Shown in pieces: positions 33,715 through 42,723 of a DNA stretch of 64,000 nt. The stretch is taken from the NCBI GenBank assembly GCA_036843405.1, contig DAITSJ010000001.1, positions 248,001-312,000 on the forward strand. The letters are read 5' to 3'. The translations under genes were made by a program, and so were the position numbers. Positions within the stretch are counted from its first letter, which is position 1. Every line of letters begins with the position of its first letter. The notes beneath the pieces were generated by a model. It saw only the letters and a list, made by a program, of their open reading frames with translations. It was not told the DNA's origin and made no database searches. This stretch comes from DGNJ01 sp002388905. GTDB taxonomy: Bacteria; Pseudomonadota; Gammaproteobacteria; Pseudomonadales; Porticoccaceae.

Positions 33715-33851
33715 ATGCTCTGTCGCGGTAGCGGGAGATGGCTTTTTTCGTACCATGGATAAGAAAGCCGACCCAGGAAGCCACTCAGGAGCTGCCAGAA
33801 TAATCGTGTCGCATTCGGGCCGCACCCCATAATCATTACAGTGAAACCGAT

Positions 33852-36044
33852 ATGTCCGAGAACCGTTTAAGTATGTGCAAAACCTGCCTGGCGTACTGCC
33901 CCGTCGAGGTGACGGTGGAGAACGGCCGGGCGGTGAAAGTGGTCGGGGACCGCCAGTCGCCGCTTTACAAGGGCTATACCTGCCCCAAGGGCCGGGCGCT
34001 GCCCGAGGCGCACAACCATCCGGACAGGCTCCTCCACAGTCGGAAGCGACGTGTCGACGGCACCTTCGAGCCCATCCCCACCGAACGGGCCATCGGGGAA
34101 GTGGCCGACAAGCTCAGGACCATTATCGACGAGCACGGCCCGGAGGCGGTGGCGGTCTACCCGGGTAACGGCGGCGTCAACAATCCCCTCAATATCAATA
34201 TGGCCATGGCTTTCCTGCAGGCCATCGGCGCGGGCATGGAGCGGTTCTTCTCCGTGCAGACCATCGACCAGCCCGGCAAGGTGATTGCCCAGGCCCTGCA
34301 CGGGCGCTGGATTGCCGGTCCGCAGCCCTTCCACAAGGCCGAAACCTGGGTACTGGTGGGCGCCAATCCGGTGATATCCAAAATGGGACTGGGTCAGAAC
34401 CCGGGCCAGGTGATCAAGGAAGCGGTCAGGAATGGCATGAAGCTGATCGTGGTCGATCCCCGGGAGACGGAGTCGGCCCGCCACGCCCATATGCACCTGG
34501 CGGCCCAGCCGGGCCAGGATCCCACCCTGCTGGCGGGTTTTCTGCACGTCATTCTCACCGAGGGGCTGTACGATCGGGCATTCGTCGCCGAGAACGCCCG
34601 GGGTCTCGAGGAACTGACGGAAGCCGTTGCCCCCTTTACCCCCGCCCATGTGGCATCGGTGGCCGGCGTCCCGGCCGAGCGGATCATCGAAGCCGCCCGC
34701 ACTTTCGCCGGCGGCCGGGGCTGCGTGGTCACCGGCACCGGGCCCCACTTCGCTCTTCATGGAACCCTTCTGGAATACCTGGCCCTGTGTCTCAACACGC
34801 TCTGCGGCGGCTGGGTCCGGGCGGGCGAACAGAACGGCCAGCCCCATGTCCTGCTGCCCGATTACCAGCCCCGGGCCCAGCCCATGGCCCCCTACAAGCC
34901 CTGGGACGAGAGCCGGCCTGGCCGCCTGCACGGTCTGCCGGCAACCATTATGGGCGGTGCCACCGGCACGCTGGCCGACGAGATCCTCACGCCGGGCAGG
35001 GGGCAGGTCCGCGCCCTGATCTGCGCGGGCAGCAACCCCATGGTCTCCCTGCCCGACCAGGACCGGACCCTGAAGGCGTTTCGGGAACTGGATCTGCTGG
35101 TGTCCCTGGACGTGGAGATGTCCAACACCGCCCGGCTCGCCCACTACGTGATTCCCGACTACATGGGACTGGAAACGCCGGCGGTCACCCAGTTCACCGA
35201 GGCCTCCAAGTACTACGGACTCTGGACCCAGGGCTTTGAGTGGCCCTATGCCATGTATGCCCCGGCGGCGGTCGAGCCCCCCGCAGGCTCGGACGTTATC
35301 GAAATGTGGCAGTTCTTCTACGAACTGGCGAAACACCTGGACAGCGAACTGGTGATGTACGCCAACGCCGCCGGCGCCGGCGAGCACTGGGACAAACTGC
35401 CCGAAACGGTGCCCCTGGACATGGACCGCCGGCCCACAACCGAGGCACTGTACGAGGCCATGTGCACCGGATCCCGTGTGCCCCTGGCGGAGGTCAAGAA
35501 ACATCCCCACGGCAGGATTTACGACGACCTGGACCACACCGTGCTGCCCCGGGACCCGGATTGCGATGCCCGGCTGGAGCTGGCCGATGCCACCATGCTG
35601 TCGGAGTTGGCCCGGGTCTACGAAAAGCGCGGCGACCTGCCCCAGCCGGACGGGGAGTACCCCCTGCTGCTCACGCCCCGGCGAACCAACGAAGTGCTCA
35701 ATTCCATAGGCCGCACCAACCCCAGGCTGGGCGGCAAGCGCCCCTACAACCCCGCCTTCCTGAACCCGGGCGACCTGGAGAAGTTCGGCGTCAGCGACGG
35801 CGAAACCATCCGCATTCGCTCCCGCCACGGGGAGGTGGTCGGTATCGCCCGGGGCGAGGCCAGGCTGCGGCCGGGCACCCTGTCCATGTCCCACTGCTAC
35901 GGCCTCAATCCCGACGAGGAGGAGCGGCCTTCCCGGGAGGGTGCCTGCACGGCCCGGCTGCTGGATGCCGGCGGCGACCTGGACCCGATATTCGGCCAGC
36001 CGCGCATGGGCGCCATCCCCGTGGCCATCGCTTCCGCGGATTAA
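33852..36044 (+). CDS. Molybdopterin oxidoreductase (DMSO reductase superfamily), copy 1
   Basis: A catalytic subunit of 730 residues. The N-terminal [4Fe-4S] site is Cys9, Cys12, Cys16 and Cys44. The bis-MGD domains follow (VLVGANPVISKMG, LIVVDPRETES, ICAGSNPMVSLPDQD) and the C-terminal dinucleotide-binding domain starts near TPRRTNEVLNS. There is no Tat signal peptide, so it should act in the cytoplasm. The region where the Mo ligand usually lies reads FSVQTIDQ, without Cys, Sec or Ser, so the conserved Asp may be the ligand. No separate Fe-S or membrane subunit gene is nearby. The substrate is unknown. Confidence 0.88.
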   Translation: MSENRLSMCKTCLAYCPVEVTVENGRAVKVVGDRQSPLYKGYTCPKGRALPEAHNHPDRLLHSRKRRVDGTFEPIPTERAIGEVADKLRTIIDEHGPEAVAVYPGNGGVNNPLNINMAMAFLQAIGAGMERFFSVQTIDQPGKVIAQALHGRWIAGPQPFHKAETWVLVGANPVISKMGLGQNPGQVIKEAVRNGMKLIVVDPRETESARHAHMHLAAQPGQDPTLLAGFLHVILTEGLYDRAFVAENARGLEELTEAVAPFTPAHVASVAGVPAERIIEAARTFAGGRGCVVTGTGPHFALHGTLLEYLALCLNTLCGGWVRAGEQNGQPHVLLPDYQPRAQPMAPYKPWDESRPGRLHGLPATIMGGATGTLADEILTPGRGQVRALICAGSNPMVSLPDQDRTLKAFRELDLLVSLDVEMSNTARLAHYVIPDYMGLETPAVTQFTEASKYYGLWTQGFEWPYAMYAPAAVEPPAGSDVIEMWQFFYELAKHLDSELVMYANAAGAGEHWDKLPETVPLDMDRRPTTEALYEAMCTGSRVPLAEVKKHPHGRIYDDLDHTVLPRDPDCDARLELADATMLSELARVYEKRGDLPQPDGEYPLLLTPRRTNEVLNSIGRTNPRLGGKRPYNPAFLNPGDLEKFGVSDGETIRIRSRHGEVVGIARGEARLRPGTLSMSHCYGLNPDEEERPSREGACTARLLDAGGDLDPIFGQPRMGAIPVAIASAD

Positions 36045-36080
36045 CCTTTTATCAATGACCCTACGGAGACAACGATAATC

Positions 36081-37493
36081 ATGAACAGCACCTCACCGAC
36101 CGGGACCGCCGATCAGGCGGCACAGGACGCCAAAGAGCGACAGGGCATCACAGAGTGGATTGAAGGCCATATCGGCGGCAAGGTCACCGGCATTCACCGC
36201 CAGCGGCGCTGGCGCCCCGTGTGGCGTGTCGACCTTGAAAAGGACGGGGGCAGCCGGCAAGTGCTGGTCAAGGGTGTTCGCGCCTGGGATTGCATTCCCT
36301 ACCCGCTGGTGCACGAGATGCGCATGATGGAAGTGCTCGAGGCCAACGGCATCCCGGTACCCCATGTTTACGGCATGTGCGACTATCCGGAAGCTTTCGT
36401 GATGGACTGGATCGAGGGCGGGCGCGATCCCGGCCTGGTGATGGAAGCCATCGAGAGCGCCTCCACCATGAGTCCGGAGCGCTGGGCCGCCAGCCTCGAG
36501 TACATGGAAATCCTGGCCCGGATGCACAAGATCCCCGCGGAACAGTTCGAGAAGGCCGGTTGCCAGCGGCCCGAGGGTGCCCGGCAAGTGGCGCTCAATC
36601 ATGTGGAGCGTTTCCACCGCATGTGCCGGGATCAGGAGATCGTCGATCCCTTCATGGAGTTCTGCATGGCCTGGCTGCGCCGCAATGTTCCGGAGCACCG
36701 CACCCGCTGCACCTTCGTGACCGGCGACTGCGGGCAGTTCCTCAACGACGGCGAGAAGGTAACCGCCGTGCTCGACGTGGAAATAGGGCATCTGGGCGAC
36801 AATTTCCACGACCTTGCCTGTTTCCGGGGCCGTCACCCGGTGGAGAACATGGGCGATGTACCCGCGCTGTTCCGCCACTATGCCAATGCCATGGGTGAGG
36901 AACTGGACCTGCCGGTAATCGCCTACCACACCGTGGCCTTTCTGGCGGTGGGCTATTTCGGGCCGCTGTTCGCCCTGGCGGATCTTTCGCCGGGCGGCGA
37001 CTGGGTGGAGAGCGCCATGCAGGTGGCCTTTATCGGGCGCCGCTGCGCCGAGGCGATGGCGGAGATCGTCGGTGTGGAGCTCGACGAGATAGACCTGCCC
37101 GAGGCCCATGTTACGCCCCTGGAGGATATGGCCCTGGACAAACTGATCTTCGAGATCAACCGTCTGCCCACCTCCGAACAGTTTGCCGACTGGCAGCGCA
37201 GCACCCTGGCGGCCATTCCCGAGAGCCTGCGCAACCAGGCCCATTACGGGCGCTGGGCGGAAGCGGAGGATCTTGACGAGATCGGCCAGGTACTTGGGCA
37301 CCGGCCGGGCAACCTGGAGGAGGCGGACAGGGCCCTGAAGGATTTTGTCCTGCAGGCGGGGCCGGAGCACGATGCCACCCTGGTCCGGCTCTTCCATCGC
37401 CGTCTGCTGCGCCAGTGCCTGGTGTTCGCCGGCCCCGACGCGCCGGCGGATCACCTGTTGTTCAAGAAAGTGGAGCCGATCCTTGAGACCTGA
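36081..37493 (+). CDS. APH-fold phosphotransferase-like protein with altered catalytic loop
   Basis: A protein of 470 residues of the aminoglycoside/choline phosphotransferase-like family. The N-lobe has VLVKGVRA (Lys), the hinge is FVMDWIEGG, and the metal-binding Asp is in VLDVEIGHLGD. The catalytic loop reads FVTGDCGQFLND where family members usually have HGDLHPGN: the Asp is kept, but the His and the loop Asn position are changed. The C-terminal 130 residues are additional and helical. It may phosphorylate a hydroxyl group of a pathway intermediate, or be catalytically modified. It starts 36 bases after the oxidoreductase gene. Confidence 0.75.
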   Translation: MNSTSPTGTADQAAQDAKERQGITEWIEGHIGGKVTGIHRQRRWRPVWRVDLEKDGGSRQVLVKGVRAWDCIPYPLVHEMRMMEVLEANGIPVPHVYGMCDYPEAFVMDWIEGGRDPGLVMEAIESASTMSPERWAASLEYMEILARMHKIPAEQFEKAGCQRPEGARQVALNHVERFHRMCRDQEIVDPFMEFCMAWLRRNVPEHRTRCTFVTGDCGQFLNDGEKVTAVLDVEIGHLGDNFHDLACFRGRHPVENMGDVPALFRHYANAMGEELDLPVIAYHTVAFLAVGYFGPLFALADLSPGGDWVESAMQVAFIGRRCAEAMAEIVGVELDEIDLPEAHVTPLEDMALDKLIFEINRLPTSEQFADWQRSTLAAIPESLRNQAHYGRWAEAEDLDEIGQVLGHRPGNLEEADRALKDFVLQAGPEHDATLVRLFHRRLLRQCLVFAGPDAPADHLLFKKVEPILET

Positions 37494-37564
37494 AGACGTG
37501 TCCCGGCCGGGCACAAAAGAATACGCACGGCTGGTGTGCCGTCCCATTGATAACTTTACGGAGT

Positions 37565-37642
37565 GCGAGTCGGCACCCCTGGGCGGGACAGGCCGTGAAT
37601 ACGTCCCTGCGGCCGACGGTCCCGCACAGCGGCACCAACTCA
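37565..37642 (-). repeat. Dispersed hairpin repeat, copy 1
   Basis: An imperfect inverted repeat of about 25-bp arms (GCGAGTCGGCACC… and its counterpart ending GGCACCAACTCAC) encloses a core that reads, on the minus strand, GGGACCGTC…CAGGGACGTATTCACGGC…GTCCC. The same core occurs in opposite orientation at 39014-39126. This is a dispersed intergenic repeat rather than a gene. Confidence 0.6.
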
Positions 37643-37722
37643 CCGTACCAATACAAAGTTATTTGTGGACATGACACCAGCCGGGCGTTTGGGGAATCGA
37701 TAACAACAACCACGGAAATGCC

Positions 37723-38997
37723 ATGACAGTAAACACCTATCAACGCAAGGAACACTGGACACCGACGCCGAGGCCGCAATGGGTGCAAACCCTCAACGAG
37801 CAGGGTGCCAAACTCGACATGGCCAGCGTTGTGCCCCTGGACAGCGAGTCGCTAATCGCCCAGGCAGTTAAAAACACCGGACTCGGGGATTTCGGCGACG
37901 ATACGGGGGCGGAGCACTTTCGGGTGCTGGCCCGATCCATCGAGGAAGAGGCGAACCTGCATTTCGCGGGCCGGATACTGACCCGCTCGGAATTCGTGCG
38001 CTACCTGGAAATCCGCTTCGGGCTTGTCGACTGGCTGAAACGGGCACCGGAAATTCTCGACGAAAAAATCGACCAGCCGATTTTTATCACCGGCTACGGG
38101 CGCTCGGGGACCACTATTCTCTACGAAGTCCTGTCCCTGGACCCGCGGTTTCGGGTGCCTCTCAAGTGGGAGTCGCTGTTCCCCTTCCCGCCGCCGGAAT
38201 CGTCGACCTATGACCATGACCCGCGCATTGCCCGGGCCGACAAAGTGAACGAATTCAACGAGAACATGATTCCCGAACTCAGCGCCATGCACAAATCGGC
38301 GGGCAGCCTGCCGGTGGAAAGCCTGGAACTGAACTATTTTACCTTCCTCAGCGAAGTCTATCCCATCGCCTTTCAGGTCCCCACCTATGCCCGCTACCTG
38401 GAAGCCCGGAGCATGGATTACAGCTTCGAGTGGCAAAAGAAGTTCCTGAAGCTTTTGCAGTGGCGGTGCAAGGGCGATCGCTGGTTGCTCAAGGGGCCCT
38501 CCCACCTGCCCTATTTGCGCGAACTGCTGGAGGTCTACCCGGATGCCCGCATCATCTTCACCCATCGCGATCCCGTCGTCTGCGCCGATTCGGGGCTGAG
38601 CCTGCAGGCGAGCCTCTACTGGTGGCGTACCGACGAGCCCTGGGGCGACGGCACCATGAAAAACTGGCTGATCGACTCCCCCCAGTCCCGCGCCCAACCC
38701 TGGGACGATATTATCGACATGATTGAGGATGGCACCCTGAAGGCGGACCATGTCTGCAATTCCCAGTACGATGACTTCATGACCGACCCCATGGCCGCCG
38801 TGCGAAAAATCTATACGCAACTGGGCCTGGACCTGACCGCGGACGTCGAACAGCGAATGCGGCAGTTCCTCGCCGAGAAACCCCAGGGGCAATACGGCCG
38901 GCACGAATACGAGCATCCTCCCCGGGAAGTGATCGAGTACGAACGGGAGGTTTATAAGAAGTATCAGGATTATTTTTCCGTGCCCAATGAACTTTAA
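37723..38997 (+). CDS. Sulfotransferase family protein, copy 1
   Basis: A protein of 424 residues. The 5'-phosphosulfate loop of PAPS-dependent sulfotransferases is ITGYGRSGTT near residues 123-132. The 3'-phosphate site is HRDPVVCADS, an Arg followed by Ser at +8, near residue 284. The family transfers sulfate from PAPS to a hydroxyl or amine. No signal peptide is present. It is preceded by a repeat-containing gap of 229 bases and followed by another, so it may be transcribed on its own or with its neighbours. Confidence 0.85.
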   Translation: MTVNTYQRKEHWTPTPRPQWVQTLNEQGAKLDMASVVPLDSESLIAQAVKNTGLGDFGDDTGAEHFRVLARSIEEEANLHFAGRILTRSEFVRYLEIRFGLVDWLKRAPEILDEKIDQPIFITGYGRSGTTILYEVLSLDPRFRVPLKWESLFPFPPPESSTYDHDPRIARADKVNEFNENMIPELSAMHKSAGSLPVESLELNYFTFLSEVYPIAFQVPTYARYLEARSMDYSFEWQKKFLKLLQWRCKGDRWLLKGPSHLPYLRELLEVYPDARIIFTHRDPVVCADSGLSLQASLYWWRTDEPWGDGTMKNWLIDSPQSRAQPWDDIIDMIEDGTLKADHVCNSQYDDFMTDPMAAVRKIYTQLGLDLTADVEQRMRQFLAEKPQGQYGRHEYEHPPREVIEYEREVYKKYQDYFSVPNEL

Positions 38998-39013
38998 CTT
39001 TACTAGGGCATAA

Positions 39014-39126
39014 AGACTCGTGCCGGGGTAAGGTTTCCGGGACTGTCGGCGAGAGGGACCTCGCCGGCAAGCCTACAGGGATGTGTTCACGGCGTGTCCC
39101 GGAAACCTTACCCCGGTATGAGGCCT
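39014..39126 (+). repeat. Dispersed hairpin repeat, copy 2
   Basis: Perfect 21-bp complementary arms lie at 39023-39043 and 39096-39116 and extend by about 9 further bases with two mismatches. An inner hairpin, TCGGCGAG…CTCGCCGG, and the segment CTACAGGGATGTGTTCACGG fill the 52-base loop. The core matches the repeat at 37565-37642 in reverse orientation. It occupies most of the gap between the sulfotransferase and the first DUF1214 gene and could also affect transcript stability. Confidence 0.75.
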
Positions 39127-39178
39127 TCGGGTTAATGCAGGGCATCAAGAACGACGATAACGAATTTGCGAGGTAACC

Positions 39179-40294
39179 ATGAACGCCAAAGAAAAACCGG
39201 ACCCCACCATCCGTGAATGGGAGGCCTTTTGCGACCAGCTCAAGACCTCGGGGCGCAGCATCCTCGAGGCGGGCAGTGACATGGACCCGGTCACCCGGGC
39301 CGACGGCTTGCGCTATCTGGGCAGGTTGATGCGCGGGGGTGTGGAAAAGTTCGTCGAGTACGGCGATCCGGAAGATCCCGTCATCTACAAAATCTATCAC
39401 GAAAAAATAAAGTGGGGATTCGACAATCCGGACAGTATCTACAACATGGCCGCCATCAGCGGTGACCGGGAGTACGAGCTGACCGGGAACCGGGGCACGG
39501 TGAATTATTTCAATATTTCCACCATGGCCATGGGGGTTGATGGCAAGGCGGCCATTACCGGCTTTATCAACGACAGCGATATCGCTTTCGACGAAAACGG
39601 TAATTTTACCCTGACGCTCGGTACAGAGCCCCGGGAGGGCAACTGGCTGAAGATGACGCCGGATTCCAACGCCTTCATGATCCGTCAGACCTTCAACGAC
39701 CGCGCCAGGGAAAAGGAGGTGGAGGCCAGCATGCGCTGCACCACGCCGTCGGCGGGTACCGGCGCCCTGGACGTTGATACGGTGGTGGAGAATTTCCGCA
39801 AGGCGCGGGGGTTCTTTTCCCGCACCGGCGAGACCTTTATCGATCTTACCTCGAACCTCATGAAGTGCGTCAATGAACTGCCGGAGGCGGATCCCGACTA
39901 TATGGCCTCCATGGGTGCCGACCCCAACTACGCTTATTTCTGGTCGTCGTTTCATGTGGAGCCCGGGCAGGCCCTGCTGGTGCATTTACCCCGGGTGCCG
40001 GCCTGCGATGCCTGGAGCCTGTGCCTGCACAACTACTGGCTGGAGTCGCTGGATTACCACAAGGCCAGGGTCATTCTTAACAAACACACAGCGGCGCTCA
40101 ATTCCGACGGCAGCCTGACCATAGTGGTGGCCATGGAGGATCCCGGCGTGCCCAACTGGCTCAATACCTGCGGGCATCCCTGGGGCAATATGATGTTTCG
40201 CTGGACAAGGCCGGAGGAGGTGGTTGCGCCACAGGTCGAGCTGGTGCAACTCGACAGTGTCGACTGGTCGTCCAGACTCGTAAAGTGGGCCTGA
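39179..40294 (+). CDS. DUF1214 domain protein, paralog A
   Basis: A protein of 371 residues without signal peptide. It shows the DUF1214 pattern: DNPDSIYNMAAI near residues 81-92, a GNWLKM segment, and the C-terminal signature EDPGVPNWLNTCGH near residues 321-334. It shares these blocks with the two other DUF1214 genes downstream. The function of the family is not established. Together with sulfotransferases it belongs to the putative pathway block. GAGG precedes the ATG. Confidence 0.82.
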   Translation: MNAKEKPDPTIREWEAFCDQLKTSGRSILEAGSDMDPVTRADGLRYLGRLMRGGVEKFVEYGDPEDPVIYKIYHEKIKWGFDNPDSIYNMAAISGDREYELTGNRGTVNYFNISTMAMGVDGKAAITGFINDSDIAFDENGNFTLTLGTEPREGNWLKMTPDSNAFMIRQTFNDRAREKEVEASMRCTTPSAGTGALDVDTVVENFRKARGFFSRTGETFIDLTSNLMKCVNELPEADPDYMASMGADPNYAYFWSSFHVEPGQALLVHLPRVPACDAWSLCLHNYWLESLDYHKARVILNKHTAALNSDGSLTIVVAMEDPGVPNWLNTCGHPWGNMMFRWTRPEEVVAPQVELVQLDSVDWSSRLVKWA

Positions 40295-40368
40295 AGCGGT
40301 AGCCGCGGCAGTCGGTCCTATAACATCGACAATCGAGCGGGCCACGGGAAAACAATGGGGGGAAGAGC

Positions 40369-41487
40369 ATGAGCGAAGAAATCACGGCCGACGTGGCCAG
40401 GCGCTGGCGGGCCTTTTGCGACAGCATCAGGGATGCCGGCACCGACATCCTCTCTTCGGCGGAGGAACTGGACGACGTCAATCGTGCCGAGGGACTGCGC
40501 TACCTGACGCGCCTGCTCCGGGGGAGTTTCGAAAAATACATTGAGTTCGCCGACCCCCTGGACCCGGTCCTTTTCAAGATGTGCGACGAGCGTTCCGGAT
40601 ACGGCGGCGATAACCCGGACAACCTCTATTCGGCGTGCCCGGTGCAGCCGGGAGAGATTTACGCGATTACCGGCAACCGGGGCACCATCTGGCAATTCAG
40701 TTTCAACCTGTTCCGTTCGGGCACCGACAGCCAGTATGAATTGCTGGGCAGGCTCGAGGATAAGGATCTCGAATTCGACGCCGACGGCAACTTCACCGTC
40801 ATCCTGGGCGGCGAGCCCCGGGACGGGAACTGGCTGCCGCTTCCCACCGGCGCCAACCAGATACTGCTGCGCCAGACTTTCCGCGACCGCAGTGCGGAGC
40901 AGGAGGTGTCGGCCGGCATCCGGCTGCTGTCGAAAAACGCCCGGCCGGCGGCGCTGTCGGTGGACGCCATGCTCGACAAGCTCCAGGGGGCGGAGGATTT
41001 TTTCTGCAACACCGGGCGCATGATGCACGGCTGGTCACGGGACTTCACGCGGTGGATGAACACCCTGCCCATGACCGACCCGGCATTCATTGCCGAGGGA
41101 GGCGGCGATCCCAGCGCGTTTTTCTATATTTCGTCCTGGCGGCTCGACCGGGACCAGGCACTGCTGGTCCACCTTCCGGCGTTTCCCGACGACAAGCTCT
41201 GGAACCTGGCGCTTTTCAATTTCTGGTTCGAATCCATGGACTATGTGAATTTCCGTATTCACACCAATAACCATATCTGCCGGCGCAATGACGACGGCAG
41301 TTACACCCTGGTGATCGCCAACCGGGATCCGGGAGTCGCCAACTGGCTCGACGCCACCGGCCACGCCCAGGGCAATATGATCATGCGTGCCTGGACCGGC
41401 GGTGTCCGGCCTCCCGACCCGCGCACGGAACTGGTGAACCTCGACGACGTGGACTGGGACCGCAAGTTTCGGCGGTGGGAACCATGA
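40369..41487 (+). CDS. DUF1214 domain protein, paralog B
   Basis: A protein of 372 residues, closely similar in length and layout to paralog A: an N-terminal helix with REWEAFC-like RWRAFCDSI, DNPDNLYSACPV, GNWLPLPTGANQ, and RDPGVANWLDATGHAQGN near the C-terminus. It lies 74 bases after paralog A, consistent with tandem duplication followed by divergence. No export signal is visible. The function is unknown. Confidence 0.82.
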   Translation: MSEEITADVARRWRAFCDSIRDAGTDILSSAEELDDVNRAEGLRYLTRLLRGSFEKYIEFADPLDPVLFKMCDERSGYGGDNPDNLYSACPVQPGEIYAITGNRGTIWQFSFNLFRSGTDSQYELLGRLEDKDLEFDADGNFTVILGGEPRDGNWLPLPTGANQILLRQTFRDRSAEQEVSAGIRLLSKNARPAALSVDAMLDKLQGAEDFFCNTGRMMHGWSRDFTRWMNTLPMTDPAFIAEGGGDPSAFFYISSWRLDRDQALLVHLPAFPDDKLWNLALFNFWFESMDYVNFRIHTNNHICRRNDDGSYTLVIANRDPGVANWLDATGHAQGNMIMRAWTGGVRPPDPRTELVNLDDVDWDRKFRRWEP

Positions 41488-41525
41488 TCAATAACCTGTG
41501 TAATGAGAAAGGAAGCGAAGCGACC

Positions 41526-42683
41526 ATGAAACACTATCGACTGGATGCCGGGAGTCTTCTTCACGACACTGCCCGGGAAACGGGACTCGAGCGGTACCTG
41601 GATGAGGACCTGGAAGCGCGCTTCCATTACCTGATCGGGCTGTTCAACGAATTCGGCAGTATTCCCGAGCCTGCGTATCCCGACGCCGTGAACGAGGTCA
41701 AGCGCCTGGTGCGGATTCGCCTGAAACTGGCCCGGGACTGGGAAGAGCATCCCGAAATTCTCGAAGAGACCATCGAGCAGCCTTTTTTCGTGATCGGCAA
41801 TGCCAGGGCCGGCACCACCTTCGCCCAGTCAATCCTGACCCTGGATGAAGGCCACCGCACCCCCTGCTACTGGGATACCCGTAACCCCACGCCGCCCCCC
41901 GGCCTGGACCCGGAGGCGGATGCCGCCGCCCACCGGGAAGCGCAACAGTTCATCGATTTCCTGCTCGATAAATCCCCGGGCCTGTGGCCGGCCCACCCCT
42001 ATTTCGATCAGGGGGGCTACACTGAGGCGGAGGACGAGTTCCTCTATTCCATCGATTTCAATATGGCCTATCCCCTGCATTTTCTGAAAGTGCCCACCCT
42101 GCCCCAGGCGGTGCCGCCGCCGGACCCGGTCCAGGCCCTCCAGTTCCATAAAACCATGCTCAAGCAGTTGCAATGGCAAATGCCCACGCGTCGCTGGGTG
42201 GGCAAGGGCATTATTCACCAGTACCTGATGCCGGCCCTGCTGGACGTCTACCCCGATGCCGTCTGTTTCTGGATGCACCGCCCGCCCGAGGAATACATCG
42301 CCTCGCTGCTGGAACTGCTGGAAAGGCAATACAAGCCTTTCAACGGCGAGCTTTACCGCGTCGATCCCCAGCAACTGGTGGAGCAGCTAAAGGCGGGCAT
42401 GGAGCATTTTATGGCCCAGCCCACCATTGACGACCCCCGGGTACACCATATCCGCTTCCGGGACTTCGTCGCCGACCCCACGGCCGTGCTCGCGCCCATT
42501 TACGAAAAGAGTGGTGTCACCTTCACCCGGGAGTACGAGCGGCGAATCCGCGAGCGGGTCAACGATCCCGCCTGGCGCGCCGATCGTCACGGCAAGTTCG
42601 AATACTCCCTGGACAAGTTCGGTCTCGACAGGAACAGGCTGCGCCGGCAGTTTGCCGACTACTGCGAACGGTTCGAGTTGTAA
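41526..42683 (+). CDS. Sulfotransferase family protein, copy 2
   Basis: A protein of 385 residues. The PAPS phosphosulfate loop is VIGNARAGTTFAQS near residues 81-94; the 3'-phosphate site is MHRPPEEYIAS, with Ser eight residues after the Arg. It is only distantly similar to the copy at 37723, so the two probably act on different acceptors or positions. ATG 41526 is preferred, with AGGAAG upstream; ATG 41484 overlaps the end of the preceding gene. It sits between DUF1214 paralogs B and C with 38-40 base gaps, implying one transcript. Confidence 0.85.
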   Translation: MKHYRLDAGSLLHDTARETGLERYLDEDLEARFHYLIGLFNEFGSIPEPAYPDAVNEVKRLVRIRLKLARDWEEHPEILEETIEQPFFVIGNARAGTTFAQSILTLDEGHRTPCYWDTRNPTPPPGLDPEADAAAHREAQQFIDFLLDKSPGLWPAHPYFDQGGYTEAEDEFLYSIDFNMAYPLHFLKVPTLPQAVPPPDPVQALQFHKTMLKQLQWQMPTRRWVGKGIIHQYLMPALLDVYPDAVCFWMHRPPEEYIASLLELLERQYKPFNGELYRVDPQQLVEQLKAGMEHFMAQPTIDDPRVHHIRFRDFVADPTAVLAPIYEKSGVTFTREYERRIRERVNDPAWRADRHGKFEYSLDKFGLDRNRLRRQFADYCERFEL

Positions 42684-42723
42684 GGCGGAGCAACTGTTAA
42701 GGCAAGACAACAGAGGATTAACC

